Shown one piece after another: positions 25,801-40,800 of a stretch of 64,000 bases of DNA. The stretch comes from Phoronis australis (lineage: Eukaryota > Phoronida > Phoronidae): contig NMRA01000088.1 in assembly GCA_002633005.1 (NCBI GenBank), positions 797,216 through 861,215 on the forward strand, in the 5' to 3' direction. Each line of letters begins with the position of its first letter. The stretch's first letter is position 1. The translations under genes and the position numbers were made by a program. Under the pieces are notes generated by a model, which did no database searches, had not been told where the DNA came from, and saw nothing but the letters and a program-made list of their open reading frames with translations.

Positions 25801-28800
25801 TTCTGACAATTAAGCGGATGTGGTTTTTCAAACTAATCAAGTTTTTGCTGTATTGTGTTTCATTTGTTTCTTCTGAAATATCATTGCCACAGTCATAATA
25901 TATCATTTCTAAAGTTATGAGCTACGGAGCATTCAATGTTCGCCTAATTGGTGAATTGGTTTGGGTTTTACCATCATTGACTGTTCTGTTCAGGATTTGT
26001 CATTGGTGTACGGCTTGCATTAGCCCAGAACGGGTTTGAGAGTATGAATATTGACTGGCTTGGGTTCTTAATCATTAGGTGTGCGCTTCGTAATTGCTAA
26101 TTAATTTGCTTGATGACTGTTTGACTGTGTCTTCGCTTACTGGGAGTCATGTTGAACATTAGATGTGGTTGGCGTGAAACAATTCACACTTACCTGGTAG
26201 AGATCATACAAACGCCCCTGGGAGCTAAGTGAAAAAACACGGGTGTGCCTGTTTCAGGTCAGTGAGGTGAACTGCTCCGCTCGTTATCGTTAATGGTCGT
26301 TTGACGAGTTAAAGCCAAGGGAGGGCTGGCTCTGTTTGGGGGAACTGTCTAGCGGCAAGTTGATGTCATGTTAGCTACCAAAGTAGGTCACTCATCGCTA
26401 GTGGTCTTGAGATGGTGGTAGAGCACGCCCTAGGGGGTGTTCTTTGGGCAAACTTTAAGATTGTTTGTTGCCTAGGCCTAGAATTTTTGAGTTTAATAGC
26501 AAGGCTGAGGGGCCAGAGTTATTAGGAAGGTTGGTTAATGATTCACAGGCTTGTGCAAAATGTTTGGTAAGGACAACCAATGCCGATTTGAATCCCCCTG
26601 GTGTCAGTAAAGCCATGTCTGATTTCCTTTTGTTTTCTTCCAATAGAAAGATGTAAAAATTAAATTGAGTATGTGGTTGACGTTTGGCTTGTTTCTGTGC
26701 TTACTATATGCAGTAAAGTTTGGTAAGGGTTTTGATTTCTGAGAAGTCGTACATCTATTTTATTTATCTGTGAAGCCCTGTCATTTCTTGTCTTAATTCA
26801 TTGGTAACAAGAAATAATTGGGAATGAAAAGTAAAATACGATTCAATAGTATTTATGGAAAATATTTTTTAAGTCGCGAAGACTTTTAGGGTTCATTTAA
26901 TAATAGGGGTAATACGTTATTTTGTGTGATATTGTCAGCTAGAAAAATCTTTTTCAAGATCACCCTAGCATAGAATTGAACCTGTAACTCTTGCGTCGTG
27001 GCCAAAGGGTCTGTAGGTGAAGGTAAACCCTATTCACTATGTTGTAGTCTGAGAGTGTTTTAAGTGGTCCATGGCTTGGAATTTTCCTCTTGAGTATTTC
27101 CTTTTTCTTGGTTTCAATTTTTTCTTATTTGATTCCCAGTTTCCTCTTTTTTGTCTCTTTTTAATTTTTATTTTGTCCATATTCATGCAAAAACGTTGTT
27201 TCAGTTAAATTTACAACACGAAAATATTACTATCGCACAAGCCTGTTTATTTGTGGAACGATATGTTGCCTAGAAAATTTTCTTAATTTTTGTTATTGGT
27301 CATTCCAAGCCTTGTAAATCATAGAATATAATTTCAGCGAATGTCTGGGGAAAATTAGCAATTTGAAATGAAATCATCAACAGATTTTATTGTTAAACAG
27401 TCGATGCTAATAACGTCAGAACGTCCATATCCATTCCAGAATTGTGTTTTTTTGCTATAAAAAGGATAAAGTCCCTTTAAGAGGAATTGATCAGGTGAAG
27501 TAAGTATTAATTGCCTTACCACACGTGATGCATGCGTGCATCCCTTTGGAGATAATTACAAAATCACACTATAACTCGTAGCGTAATCAAAACTTTGCAC
27601 CCTATAATCTCAAATTATACGGAAGACATGTTTTAACAAGTGATGGAAAGATTAAACAGTGGTTGATAGTCAGTTGGCGTTGATTAGTGAGTCAGAGTGT
27701 CTAAACAGCATGTAGAACAGCAAGTGTCTTTTTAAAAAAATGGCAGAAACAGCTGAGCTTCACAATAGTGTCTTTAATGAGCGCGACCTATTGACCTTGG
27801 TGTTAGCATTGGCTGACCTGAGGAAGGTTGGATGTGTTTGGCAGAAACATTGTGGCTAATCAGTCTCGACTTTCTGAAACAGCAAATGCTACTGTTTTTA
27901 CTTAGCGGAATTCTGGGTCTTCCGCCAAGTATGTTGGTCTGACATCAATTTTTTTTGTTTGCTCTCTAGAGCTCGCAATTTTCGTCCGATTCGCACGAAA
28001 TTTGCACACGACGTGTAAATCATTTTCATTGTTGGATCATTCGGTTTGTTGCCATTTGTTTACTGAGTGCAATGTTTTCTTATGCCTAAAGCCACATTTC
28101 TCCTCGATTAGCTTTTTAAAAAACGAATATAGAGTTTATAAGCCTTTTATCCTCATATTTGATCTCAATATTCCTTAACATAGCAGGATTCTGTTTCTAT
28201 CAAGTCACAGACAATGTGCAGATGCGGCATTTTTTAATTTGCAATTTTAGGGTTGGCCAACCCTCATGAAGTCTCGAGCGTTTTATTGTCTAGCTGATAA
28301 TATTGATGTTCTTGGTGGTAGCCGAAATAAAATACTATCTCAGCGAGGATTATTATGGGACCGATTTTACAAGTTAGAGTAAAAGGCCTAAATTTATTTT
28401 CATTTTTTAGTCGACTAAACTGGAGGAAATGCCACTTTAAGGCTATTTACTACTTGCACACTTTGGTGGTGCTGCAAAAATGATTGGTGTGCATTGTTGT
28501 TTGGAACACATTGCCTCGTTTTAGAATTAATTTTAACAACGCAAACGTGAAAGCACACGAAGTTTGGACACAACACCTTGTTTTCAAATTCGTGCAGGTA
28601 CTGAATTAAAACATCCGAATGAATAAGTTCCACCGAAAGGTTAAAGTAATATCTCTACTTAATTGGCAAGTATCGAGATAATTGCCTAAACTCATTTTCT
28701 CAATTTTCAAGGCAGTTTCTGGAAATAATGGACAATTTCCCTCAAGTTGTGTTTTTTGATATCTACACAGTACAAACCGTGCTGGCAATAGACTAAAGCT

Positions 28801-31800
28801 TTTTCAATATTTATTTTTGAGGGGAAATTTGACAAAATAGGATTTCTCTTGTCGGCCATATCTTGTACCAAATAAATTGAGAACTACAATGTTGTAAAGG
28901 TTAGCATACACATTTTTTCTTGTTGTTCATCATGTTCACTTTGCACAGAGGGTCTGTTGTATTCAGTTTTCAGTTTCTCAATATATAATCCCAGGTCATA
29001 GACCGAATGTTAATCAGTTATTGTAATTACAGCTGTCTTGTGCAGTATACGCACACACACATATATCCACCCTACATGATATTTTGACTCTTGATATCAA
29101 TTTTAAAAAAATTAGATTGTAAATTTCATTCATTGTGGAATTTTTGGTGAAACATTTTGTATTTGAAAAACGACAATTCCTTTGTAGTATTTATTTTGAA
29201 AAAAAGGTGTCGCGTGAAACAAATCCTTTGGGAAGATGTGTATCTAACTTGATTTTTGCTGCAATTATTTGTTGTTTCTTAAATAGTCTCTTTAATGAGT
29301 ACATCCAATTTGGGAATTTGTCAAACGTGTTTGGCATCTGCCCACTTACGAATCTCAGTCACACTTTATGGTCATGATTATTTTCTTGTACATCAGTGAA
29401 AAATGATGCGAAATGCACCAAGTGTACTATTAGCTCCTCAAAAAGCACTTAACTGTTTTGATATATGCGCATGTCATGTGACAGAGCTCACCATTCACTA
29501 GGTGGCACTAGTGTCGACAACTGCACTTGAAAAATGCATGCAACAAGGAAATGGTGCTGGGTCCCTCATCTAGCGTACACCAGCACGCCAGTGAAACTTT
29601 CTGTTGCTTGTCTATTCAGATGATAAAAAGATGGCTCGTGGTTAGCACCACCTAGTGGTTGTCGAGAGTACCATGATTTTTAAAATGTTTGGCAACCGTG
29701 TGTGATTATTCCCACCATTCACATCACTGGGGTGTGTTGAATGAGGGCAGAATTGGGCTGCTAGGAAATCTCGCCAATTTCGGACAAAAATAGTTGCCAA
29801 AATTGTTAATTTCTTTTCATATTTCCAGAGCTTCTACCATTGTAGTGAATGCCCACAATTTGTGTGTATAATAGTAACTGTAGTACCGAATTTGAAAATC
29901 ATTCGTTTTGTGCTACTTATCGCATATGAAAAAATGAAAAAAATACAATTTCACGTGACTGACAAATTGGGATGTTTAGTGTTATTTGGTCATTTTCAAG
30001 GCTCTGTCAAGTCACCTGTCAGTGGTGGAGTTGTGTGACACGTACAAATTTAGCTCGTAGTTTCGCTTCCCTAACGCTGGTGGGGTCTTACGCAACCCTG
30101 GATTGATCTTGTGTTTCGCCAAGTTCGATGACCGCCAACTTGTTAGTGTGCCTTTTGATATGCTATGTTAAGTGACACGCACTTTTGTAGCCATATTAGT
30201 GTAAGTAAATTGGTGGGTAATTTTGTATCTGCTCATAATGCGAGTACGTTTTGTAACAAAATGAGAAAATAATCACTCGTACCCCCAACTGTGTCTCGGT
30301 ACTTGGTGTGATTTTACATTAAAGTCACGTGTACTTTTGTTGTAGGTGACTACTGAGCAAACACCGAAGACGCCATCGGTGGAGGAGCAGGAGCAGATTG
30401 AGGAAGGTTGGTTAGCAACGTCGTAAGGAGAATTTATGCAAGCAGGCCGGTGGCCAACTTTTGGAGCCACAATAAAAAATGTCTACGGTTTATAGGGTTT
30501 CTGAAATTGAACATTCATTTATCAGCAGATATCATAGACTAGGCTTTATGAGGAACTGGACATGCTTTTTACTTATTTATGCATTGAACTTAAAACCAGA
30601 AAATCTCTCAACAAATGATATCGGTCCTTATAATATGTTGCTGATGTCGCTGACCCTAGGCTTATATATGGGGCAAAATAGGTCATTTTTCGAATGCATG
30701 GTCTGGGGCTTACTATCGGAAATTCCGAGTGTCACCACTGCTTATACTGCCGTTAGACGTTAACTTTGCCACGGCGTAAATTGCTGCAAGATGATCAGTT
30801 TCCGGTAAAAAATGTCTATTTAGGACAAAGTAATTCTGTTGCTAAAACTGACGTTTTTCTAGTGTCCGAAGGCTTTCTACGTCACTGCAAATGCTTAGAT
30901 TTTACCAAATGTTTGGTGACAGCTCTATTGGGCAAAACATACCAGTAGCGAGGCAAAATTTCTTGAAGTGTTATTGCTGTTGAAAAATGTGACGAAATGA
31001 AATTCCTCTTGTCCGCCACATTGTGTCCCAAACTGCAAAGTTTTTACCATACATGGCATGCGAGTTATTTGATGGAATGTTAAAGGACTTCGCAATAAGC
31101 AATAATTACCTGAAACGCATTAGAAGTGTAATTGCATGACATATTGCCCTTGTGTTTTGGAAACATGATTTCGAGTTCATTTTCGAGTAAGATTATACCC
31201 CTGGCCTAGGTGTATTGTTATTAAGACTATGTTCTAAATCTTGTAGTGGAGAGTATCCTGGATGTTGATGTGCGTAACGTACCGTATCACGTGAAGCAAG
31301 CCGATTACATCCCATACAAGGAGAAGGTGACCCAAGAAGAAAAGTCCTACTACGTCCCGTCAGTTTTGGGAGGTGGGTAGTGGGCCGCTGTGATATGAGA
31401 AATGTGTGGCTACTGATCAGGCGGGACCGGAAACCCGTTGATGAGATACGTTCTTTTGTGTGTATAGTGTGTCAGATATACTGTTGGTCAAAAATTCAGC
31501 CATACAGTTTTGCCTGACGTGCGTTGTGTAGACGCGAAAATCTCCGAGGTAGCTCCATGCATTAAAAGCGAAGCACGTGACAATCTTGCGTCTACAGAAC
31601 TCAACCGTCGTCAGTAAGTTGCAGGTTTGTGCACAAGAAAGGCTGCTGTGTAATTATTCAGGTTTATACCAAAAACGGCGTTTCGATAAAAAAGTACAAA
31701 CTTTGAATTCAGCTGTAGTTAAGGGGAAAAATACCTCGGATTTGGCACTACTGTCTGCAACCTTTGAAATGAGAAGTTCTGCAGTGTTTGAAACAAGAAG

Positions 31801-34800
31801 TGCTGAAATGCTCTTACCTTACAACTGTTTGGTGTTAGACCTGTAAAAAGCTTTTGAGTTCTTGGATTTGGAAGCAAAAATGTGCTTAATGAAGTTAAAC
31901 TTGCCTTTCGTTTGATTTATACCATTTATTATGATAGAATTGCTGTAAATCTTGCCTCATGTTGTTCCTCGTCTGGATTAGAGGTGATTTTTGGGCATGC
32001 AAAGAAATGACAATTAGTAACTGCAGCTTGAGACCACGTTCATCGTTACCTGTCGGGGACGGCCATCTTACAAAAATTGCTCCTGAGCAATGACGAATGG
32101 TCAGTTTTAGTCCCAGAAATCACCTCCAATAGGGAAATGGAACAGTTATAAAAATTCCAAGAATGATTAATAGCAGCTTTAAATTCTTATCTTGAAAATA
32201 TAAGTTTCACTCTCCGCAAAACAGCAGTACACCACGTGGGTGGTGAAAGAAATTTTGGTTTCTCCTGACCAGTCGCAAGTGTGGGATGATTGTGTTTGTT
32301 TTGCAGGCAATTTATTTAAACGCATTTTCACCGTGAGCGCTACCTATGGTCGGTTCTGGTCGAGAACATTGTTTTAAGTGTTCAAAATACAGAAATTTAA
32401 AAAAAAATGTTGACAAAGTTTTGTTGAAGCTGTTGTGTTTTGTCAAATAAGGAAATTGTAGACAAATTGGAAATTTGCTGTGATCTCAATAATCTTTAAT
32501 TTTTCACCGAGATGTTGTCACTTGAAAGTTAAATTTTTAACTCATTTTTGAAATGAGTTGCAGTGGAATTAAATTTATATTAAGGATTTGTCCTGTATAA
32601 AATATTAACTAATCTTCAGACACACCATTTTTGGGTCCAGAATATTTTAATTGTGTTTAAACTGTGTGAGTCATTATCAAAGTGTTTATATTTCATCGAA
32701 CTCTAAAACGTCTTTTGCTATTGTTCACCATCAGCTGCGATTGAAGAGAAACTGCCGGGGGAGCGCGAGCCTCGCTTTCTGGAAGAGGAGGGTCTGTACG
32801 TGGGGCGCCGTCCAATCATGGCGTACCACAACGAACACAAGATTGAGAACAGACTGTTGAAGGAACCCAATGGAATGGTAGGAATGCCCACAGTTTTGTT
32901 TTTTAACTTTTTTGAGGTTGTGTTGGATGTTATAGACAAACTGTGTTTTTAACCAAATATCCGCAAAACTATAGATTTGAACTCGGTAAAATCATGTTGT
33001 TTTCTGAAACTAGAAAGCCAGTAGAATTTGATTTTCGAGTTTTTACCAATGTGTCATAATTCNAATCTTCAGACACCATTTTTGGGTCCAGAATATTTTA
33101 ATTGTGTTTAAACTGTGTGAGTCGTTATCAAAGTGTTTATATTTCATCGTACTCTAAAACGTCTTTTGCTATTGTTCACCATCAGCTGCGATTGAAGAGA
33201 AACTGCCGGGGGAGCGCGAGCCTCGCTTTCTGGAAGAGGAGGGTCTGTACGTGGGGCGCCGTCCAATCATGGCGTACCACAACGAACACAAGATTGAGAA
33301 CAGACTGTTGAAGGAACCCAATGGAATGGTAGGAATGCCCACAGTTTTGTTTTTTAACTTTTTTGAGGTTGTGTTAGATGTTATAGACAAACTGTGTTTT
33401 TAACCAAATATCCGCAAAACTATAGATTTGAACTCGGTAAAATCATGTTGTTTTCTGAAACTAGAAAGCCAGTAGAATTTGATTTTCGAGTTTTTACCAA
33501 TGTGTCATAATTCGGTCACGTGATCATATCTCTTTAGGACAATTTAAGAAAGCTTCATTGTTAATAAAGCAAGGGGTGTCAACAACGTGATCAAATTTTA
33601 TTTGATGCAAATAATTAAGGTGTGATCTCAAAAATGCTGTTACAGTTTCGTTTTTGCTTTATGCAACGTAAGATTTCTCCCTAAAAATCATAAGCGTCCT
33701 ATTTTTTTATAACCCCTGATGCAAAAGTGGTCCATTTTAAAAGGAGTCACTAACAATATTTTGGGAACAGTTTATGAAGCAAAATGTCTGAATGTTTCTT
33801 ATAAATCTCGTCGGCCATTTCTGAGATGTGATATTCTGAAGTTGGCCAAATTTAAACATTATTCTTGGGTCCTATATAGCTTTAACTGAATTAATAATGT
33901 TCTTTTGCAGCAAACTTTGATGTTTAGCAGGTGAAATTGTCGATACTTACATAGCGTTCTCTTTTAATGGAGGCTTTTGCCTAAAACCACATGCAATGAA
34001 GCACTTCCCATTTAAAAAGGGACTTTCCCATTTTGTCCCAAAATGTAATATTACATTTCAGATAAATATCAACATTTTGTCTTTAAATTTGGTTTATAAT
34101 CAATCATGACCCCCTCCTTAATGCATTTCATGTTCTACTTTCGTTAATTAACCATTGAAATTTGCTTGCATAAGCTTAGTATGGTGTCTTGGAAAAAATT
34201 GCTTAAATGTGAAAACCTTAACATTTTAGCATGTCAAGTGAACATTCTCTAATTTTACAAGGTTATATTCCGGACATGGCAGGAGCATGCGCATATTTTA
34301 TAATTGGTAATGAGAGAAACTTGAATGTTAGTGAGTCCAATTTGTGAGTTCTCTTCAGGGCCTCAAGTGGTTTGGTGAGGACGGTCGTGTGCTAGCCATC
34401 CCCGACCCACTCAAGGACGCTCCGTCACGACCCTACTTCAACGACAACATTGACGCCGCGCTGCAGACAGAGTATAAGAAGGTACGTGATACCTGTTGGT
34501 TAAATTAACTCTACAATTTGGACTGATTGATAACTAAGATGTTGACTTTTGTCCCTCGTATTCACAGAATGTCTCTGGAGGTCTGTTCCATAACATTGCT
34601 GCATATCTGTCAGTGTTACATTGTTCACAGTGTAGAGAGTCTTCGTCAGTTAATGAAAGTTGTGTTTGGTTTTGATTTGACTGGTTTTAGTTATTACCAT
34701 GTTAGTATCAAAACAGATTTTATCATACCTGAAAACTTAAAGTTTGATGTATCATACTCATTTTAAAAGGCATTTATTGGGACTTGCCAATTTCAATATG

Positions 34801-37800
34801 GCCGATGGCGGCCATCTTAGATTTGAGGGTTATGCTGGCAAAATCAGCCCGGCATACAATTTTTTTGGATTCAGCCCCCCAAAATTAGTTAAAATCAATC
34901 ATCAGATCTGCATTACCCCCAAAATGCCCTCGATAGACTATGTGTATTGGTGCAATATTGTTGTTGTCTAAAGCTATTTATTTGTGATGGATATTGTACA
35001 TGTCTCTGTAGTAGATTAAAGTGTTGGACTTGAACATGTCTCCAAAACCAATGAGCCGTTAAGTCAACTTGACAACTGACGCCTAGTCGCACCGCCTTTA
35101 GCTATTAACATTGGTGTGACTTTTTTCATGTATTCACGCCAGTAACCAAGCCATACAGTTATTGTTTGGTTTTCCGAATCTGATATATCCCTACATTCAC
35201 TCAGGCAAAACCACTTCTCTGGCAATGATAAATTAAAGGAGAGAAACCTCTTTGCTTTATCTCAAGTTACACTTTTGAAAATATAAGTTACCCAGAAAGT
35301 ACCATAGGAACCCATCGGGGCAGATTATTAGCTCTGTTTGGACATGACACAGTGAAAATTTGTTGTCTAGTAGTAGACAGGCCTGTTTAGTCATAGTGTG
35401 AATGTGGCTTTAGAACTTTCTAGAATGAAGCATGTGGATCTCAGCAGATCGAAGTCAGTTGTTTCTAGTTTAGCTAAGAGTTGATGTCTCAACATCAAAT
35501 ATTTCCAACTCGTTCTTTCTCTTCCTGTAGGCGGTCGTGGACGAGTTTGACGGTCGTTTGATTGACGGTACACTAGACGGCAGCGGTCGCTACCAGCTGG
35601 ACGTGGACGTCAACACGGTGACGTTTAACCACCACCATCTGTTCAGCCGCGAGCACGTTCTCGCCTCTAAACTGACGGAGCTGTGTAGTCAGCACCTTGA
35701 GAAACGCAACAGCCAACGCATCAACTATCTCATCGATAAGGTATGACTTCCTTCAACCAGTCTTAAGCGACACAATCCACTCGTCTGTTAGATTATTTTT
35801 ATCAACATCTCAACATCTGGAACCCCTGTAAGTCATTATTGCCAGCTTTTCTACTTTTTAGTTCATATATTTCTTCGACAATCATCAGAGCTTGAAACCA
35901 CGTAACTTTACTTAGAATTAAACTAGATCACTGTCCAATTACATGGATTGAAATTTGTTTTCTAAAACCATGCAGTGCAATTAGACAGTTTTCAATTCTC
36001 GAGTAATATTCGGTCGTCGTGGTTTCCTGTTGAATGACAAATGCTATTCACTACTCACATGAATTCGCCATTATGCTTTAAACCGAGGTGTTGTGTCCAA
36101 ACTACAATGGTGGTGCATGTGTCAAACCCGCGCGCTTTCACGTTTGCATTGTCAAAACTGATGCTAAAGCAAGGCATTGTGTAATAAATAACAAGGCGCA
36201 ACAATCATTTTTGCAGCTTCAAGCGCTGAAGGCGGCCTCTGTGCACATCCAGGATGCCCTAGCCAAACTCAGCCCAAAGACGGGCGAGGCTGACAACCAG
36301 CAGCTGAGAGATATGAAGGCGAGGCTTGAGGACTACAAGTATGAGATCAGGTACAACGTAGGTTAATAATGGCCGACTGGATGTTTGGTGTATGTGGCGC
36401 TGATGGAGAAGAGATCCTGTTTTTATAGTTTGAATGAACTGAGAACCAAATATTTATTGCTGACATGAAACAAGTGTGAGTAACAGTGCTGTGTGGCTTG
36501 AATGCTTGTATTTCTGTAACATAGTTCATGCATCCTTGAAAAGGCTCGGAATTTTGACCCCCATCCTTGAAATGACCCTAAACTAGAATCTAGACCATGT
36601 ATAGGCGGAAATATTGGCTTGCTCATGCCCCCCTCGTGAATCCGGGTGTTACCGACTGGTTTGTATGCGCAGGCTTGGGTCTTGAGTTATTTTGTAAGAA
36701 GTAATGTTCCCATGTAAATGTGATCAAGGTACTTAGTGTCTGTTCTCAGTGAGGTTCTGAGTCAAATACACCATCTCACTTTCTGGTGTAAAACTTGAAA
36801 ATATAGCAAAATGAATGTAATTTTGCACGATTAAGAAATACAACCATGTCGTATTTCTAAAAATGTGAGGAATGGCCGCCATAACTTTCGAGGTTCTTAA
36901 ATGAGGGTGACAATGTGGCTGTAATTTTCAAGTGCCTGTGGCAGAGATGATGTAATTGTCAAGTGCCTGTGACAGAGATAATGTAACATAGATGTAATTT
37001 AGGTATTTGTGTGGAAACGTGTCCAATATTTCTGCGACGTTATATATTTTACGTCTACTTTCAGGCAAGCCCGTAAAGCTCGCAATGCCGAATGGAAGGG
37101 TGAACAGGATCTACTGCGCAATATCATACGAACGTGGAAGGCGTTGAAGGAACTACGCGTCAAACAAACTTACACCAACACGACTGTCAAACTACAGATT
37201 AGGAAGTGAGTTCAGCGTGCGATGGGTTGCTGTGACTATGTTCATGCTTCCTGTGTGTTTAAGCTCAAGGGCACTGTCTAGTAGTGCCATGGTGTGTTCA
37301 CTCATGGAACTACAGTCTACGTCCAGCCAAATTGTCACGTACAGTAATGAACCCATCAGTTTGTCAAGTCTTTCCAAGCTCATAAACCATAAACTGAGTT
37401 GGGTACAAATTGAGATTTGTTTGTATCAATAAGTGGTCCAATTGAAAAGTTTGTCTTTTTGACATTTAATGGTTTTTTATTTAAGTGGCTTTAAACCCAT
37501 GTTTCATAAAAAAACTCAACTTTTGCTATAAAACTTGCTTCAACTTGAACCTCTCGCAGATGAGAAGGGGTTTGTGAGCTTGGAAAGAACTGAGGGTTTC
37601 TTATTATCTGAGATCAAACTTCATGCATGAGACGACTCCCTGTGACTAGCCAAAGTATGTAGATCTCTAACCCAGAACTCTCTTGTTTGACTAAAAAGGG
37701 TTGAGACTAATTTCATCAGGGTAAATTGTCTAAATCAAAAGCTGGTTTATGTGATGGAAGGCGTGTTTATAGACGGTTTAAGGGTATGTAGGACTTAAGT

Positions 37801-40800
37801 GTAATGTCTCAATTTTGGCCATCTTCGGAACACCGTATCTCAGAAATGGTTGGTGAGATTTTCACGAAACTCTCAGTTACTATGCTTTATGCGTTATTCT
37901 CCAAAACGCTGTAAGGGATTGTTTGTAAAATGCTCCAGATTTGAACGAGGGGTTATCAAAAATAGGACTTACATGATTTTTATGATAAGGTTTTAAAGTT
38001 GCATAAAACGGAAACGAAACGATAATTTAGAAAAGTGTAACGGCCTTTTTAAGATTTCATCTTAACCACTTATATCATGCGAAATTTATTTAGTCATGTT
38101 ATTGATCCTGTTGTTTTGCTATAAATGTTTGTCTCCTTGTTACTGAATTTTACTAGATATTTGGCTAAATGTGCAATCTTGAAGATAAGGTCCTTCATAA
38201 TTTTTATATGAAAAAATTTTAATGTTCATTTGTTTACTGTTAAGCTCGTCTATGATAATCCTAAGGCCTGTCTCATTGTCGCTTGACCTCAAACATGACC
38301 TCAAACATGACCTCTCAACCTGCAGAGAGAACACCAATAAGGAGCTGGAAGAGTCGTCATGGCAACAGGACTTGGAGGAGGAGCTGTTGGAGTTGCGACA
38401 GGAGTTTGAAGAGAACTATCAGCAGGAGATGGTCAAGTACAGGGAGAAGATGGACGCGTTCAAGAAGCAGAAAAAGGCTAAGGTAGCGTGTTGATCTGTT
38501 TTTGACCGTGTTTTCGAAGCTAAGTTAAAGGCGTGTTAGTCCACTTTTCTTGAAATAATAGTTATGAGTTTTGTTTGTATTAAGTTTGCTGACACTTTAC
38601 ACCAGGGGACTTAATATGTGCTTTGTTGTGCCCATGAAGAAGGGGTGGAATTCTTATTATCCAAATGGAGTGAGAACAAAGTTATTCACATGCTTGGGGA
38701 TGGAATGCATTTCGGTCTTGAGCGGCGTCAGTGCTCTACAATGTTGCTCAGTTTTGTGGACAGTTGAAAGTCCATCGGCTGCCATCACAAAAGATCAGGC
38801 TTCTGAATTTGGTGTGTTTTCCTGGGGATTATGGAGATCACTGTCTGTTTTGTTGAGCCCTGTTAAAGTAAGCACAGCTTAAAAAAGGCTTTATGGCCTC
38901 GGCTAAGAAAGTGTTTTGTTACCCCTTGTTGATTTTGTCTAGCAGTTTCTCAAATGGACAACGAAATCAATGCATTTGTATAGGTAAGACAGTTTATTTA
39001 CTAGCGCCACCTAGTGAACTTCAAGCTTCGCACTGCAATGATGTTGCATTATTTCTGGACTCACAATCTTGATGAAATTAGAATGCCTCACGTTACATAA
39101 AAATTACATGGCAACAGCGTGGTAAAGTGGAATTTAAACTATTGGTCCTCAGGGTGCTAGGTGTTGGCGGCACTAAGCTGCCTTCTGTTATTGGTTGAGG
39201 ATTGCATTTCTTCATCATGACAGTAGGTTATTGTAGTATCCCTTCGTAACAGATGTTTTTCCTTGCCAGAAAGAGGCTAATACACGACAGAACAAACGAG
39301 AGCGCAAGCGAGAACAGCAGGGAGAGGAAGCGGGAAATGAAGAGGAGGTGGACGAGGAGGCTGCGGAGAAAGAGAGGGTGAGTTGTGGCGCCTCCTGGTG
39401 GGGGAGGGGAAGTAATGAAAAGTGTGACTCGGATTTATTTTCTGCACCAGCGATAGATCCACTATGTGGCAAAATGCAAATTCTAGATGACCGCTCTATG
39501 TTTGCCCAACAGAAATTTCATCCCATCTTGGGACACAGGTTGTACCTATAACTGCTGCTACATCATGAAAACTGTTGTTAAAGAAATTAATTTTATCGTG
39601 CATACATACATACATCAATGCAAAAGCAATGAATTTTAAATTTCAAAAATCTTTTCTGTCAGGAAGAGGAACTCCAAGACCAACAAACACTCCAACAGGA
39701 GGATCTAGTCAAACCCACTGTGCCGACCAAGTACGACGAGGCTACCCAACGGCAGGAGGCAGAGGAGAGGATGAGGGCGATACGCCGACCCCCGGGCCAG
39801 CCTAAACTGTTCCCAGAACTGGTGCACACAGCCGTGATAACTCCGGCAACACAATGTCCTAAGTAGGTAGTGGTTAGGTCTATGGATGAATAAATATTTA
39901 AGTATTCAAGAGACATATTCCGCAATGTAGAAGTCTTATGTGCCTAATTTTGTTAAAGAAACTATCCCTAAGTTTGGGCTTACATGTCGCCATGAACAGA
40001 AACCTTCCATGCTCAACTTGATGGCCAATCTCTTGAGACCAGACGCAGGAATGGACAGTGACGTCATATTCAGTCTCACAGCTGCTTTCAGCTCTGTTTG
40101 ATTACTAGGAAGTGCACATGTTATGTAATCAAGGTGGTGTTATGTAGTGGTGGGGGTGAAAGTTCTTAGAAAAAACAAATACGTTTCTGTGTGTGCGTCA
40201 CTTGAGCAAGCTTTTAGGGTAAAACTGCTCTGCTGCCTATTCTGTAGAGTGACACAATACACTAGCGAATTTCACGCTTAGTTTTCAGGAGACATTGTTG
40301 TTTATTGCGAGCAAAACGCGCTATCAAACAAGCTTCACTCGCGAGATTCGTGCACCTGCTGAACTTGATTTAGTTGCGAGCTGGTCTTAGTCACAAAAAC
40401 TAACTTTTGAGTTTGGCCACTTACCATTAGGACATTGGCCTTAAATTATCCTTCTAATGAGTAAGAAGTGATGTGTTGGCTTGGTAAGAACTGTCAGTTC
40501 ATTAATGCTTGAGGTCAGGCTGTGTACATTGTATTGTTACGACTGGTTCTTTCAAGCGCCCGGTATGGTCTGAACCAGTGAGGAACTGTCTATTGTCCAG
40601 AAACTTTTAAACTGAATTTGGAACTCCTTGGTATAATTTTTATAATCACCGTAAGTGATGTCAATCATTTCTTTGACAGAGTGCTGGTTTATTTAAGCTT
40701 TTAAAGCATGATTTGCGTTTGTAAAGCATGCCTTTGTCCTACTTCAAAGTACATTCAGATCAGCGAAAGAAAGCCACTGCCTTTTGGCTAATTACTGAAC

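Larger units (their letters stand above)
19629..30345. other. 10.7 kb intron, foldback and tRNA-like repeats
   Basis: Contains a polypyrimidine tract with an N gap, foldbacks at 21384-21549, 23260-23553 and 23761-24057, a (TG)n tract (24779-24845), a hairpin (25277-25360), a repeat on the minus strand (28460-28577) and CTCF-like motifs near 29500 and 29650. No exon recognised. Phase 0 continues correctly across it. Confidence 0.65.

Noticed and set aside
30479-30948. Two adjacent + strand open frames of 94 and 60 codons in an intron
   Set aside because: No recognisable domain, no splice sites linking them to the gene in frame, and parts (aaatgcttagattttaccaa) recur near 57850, so the stretch is probably repeat-derived.
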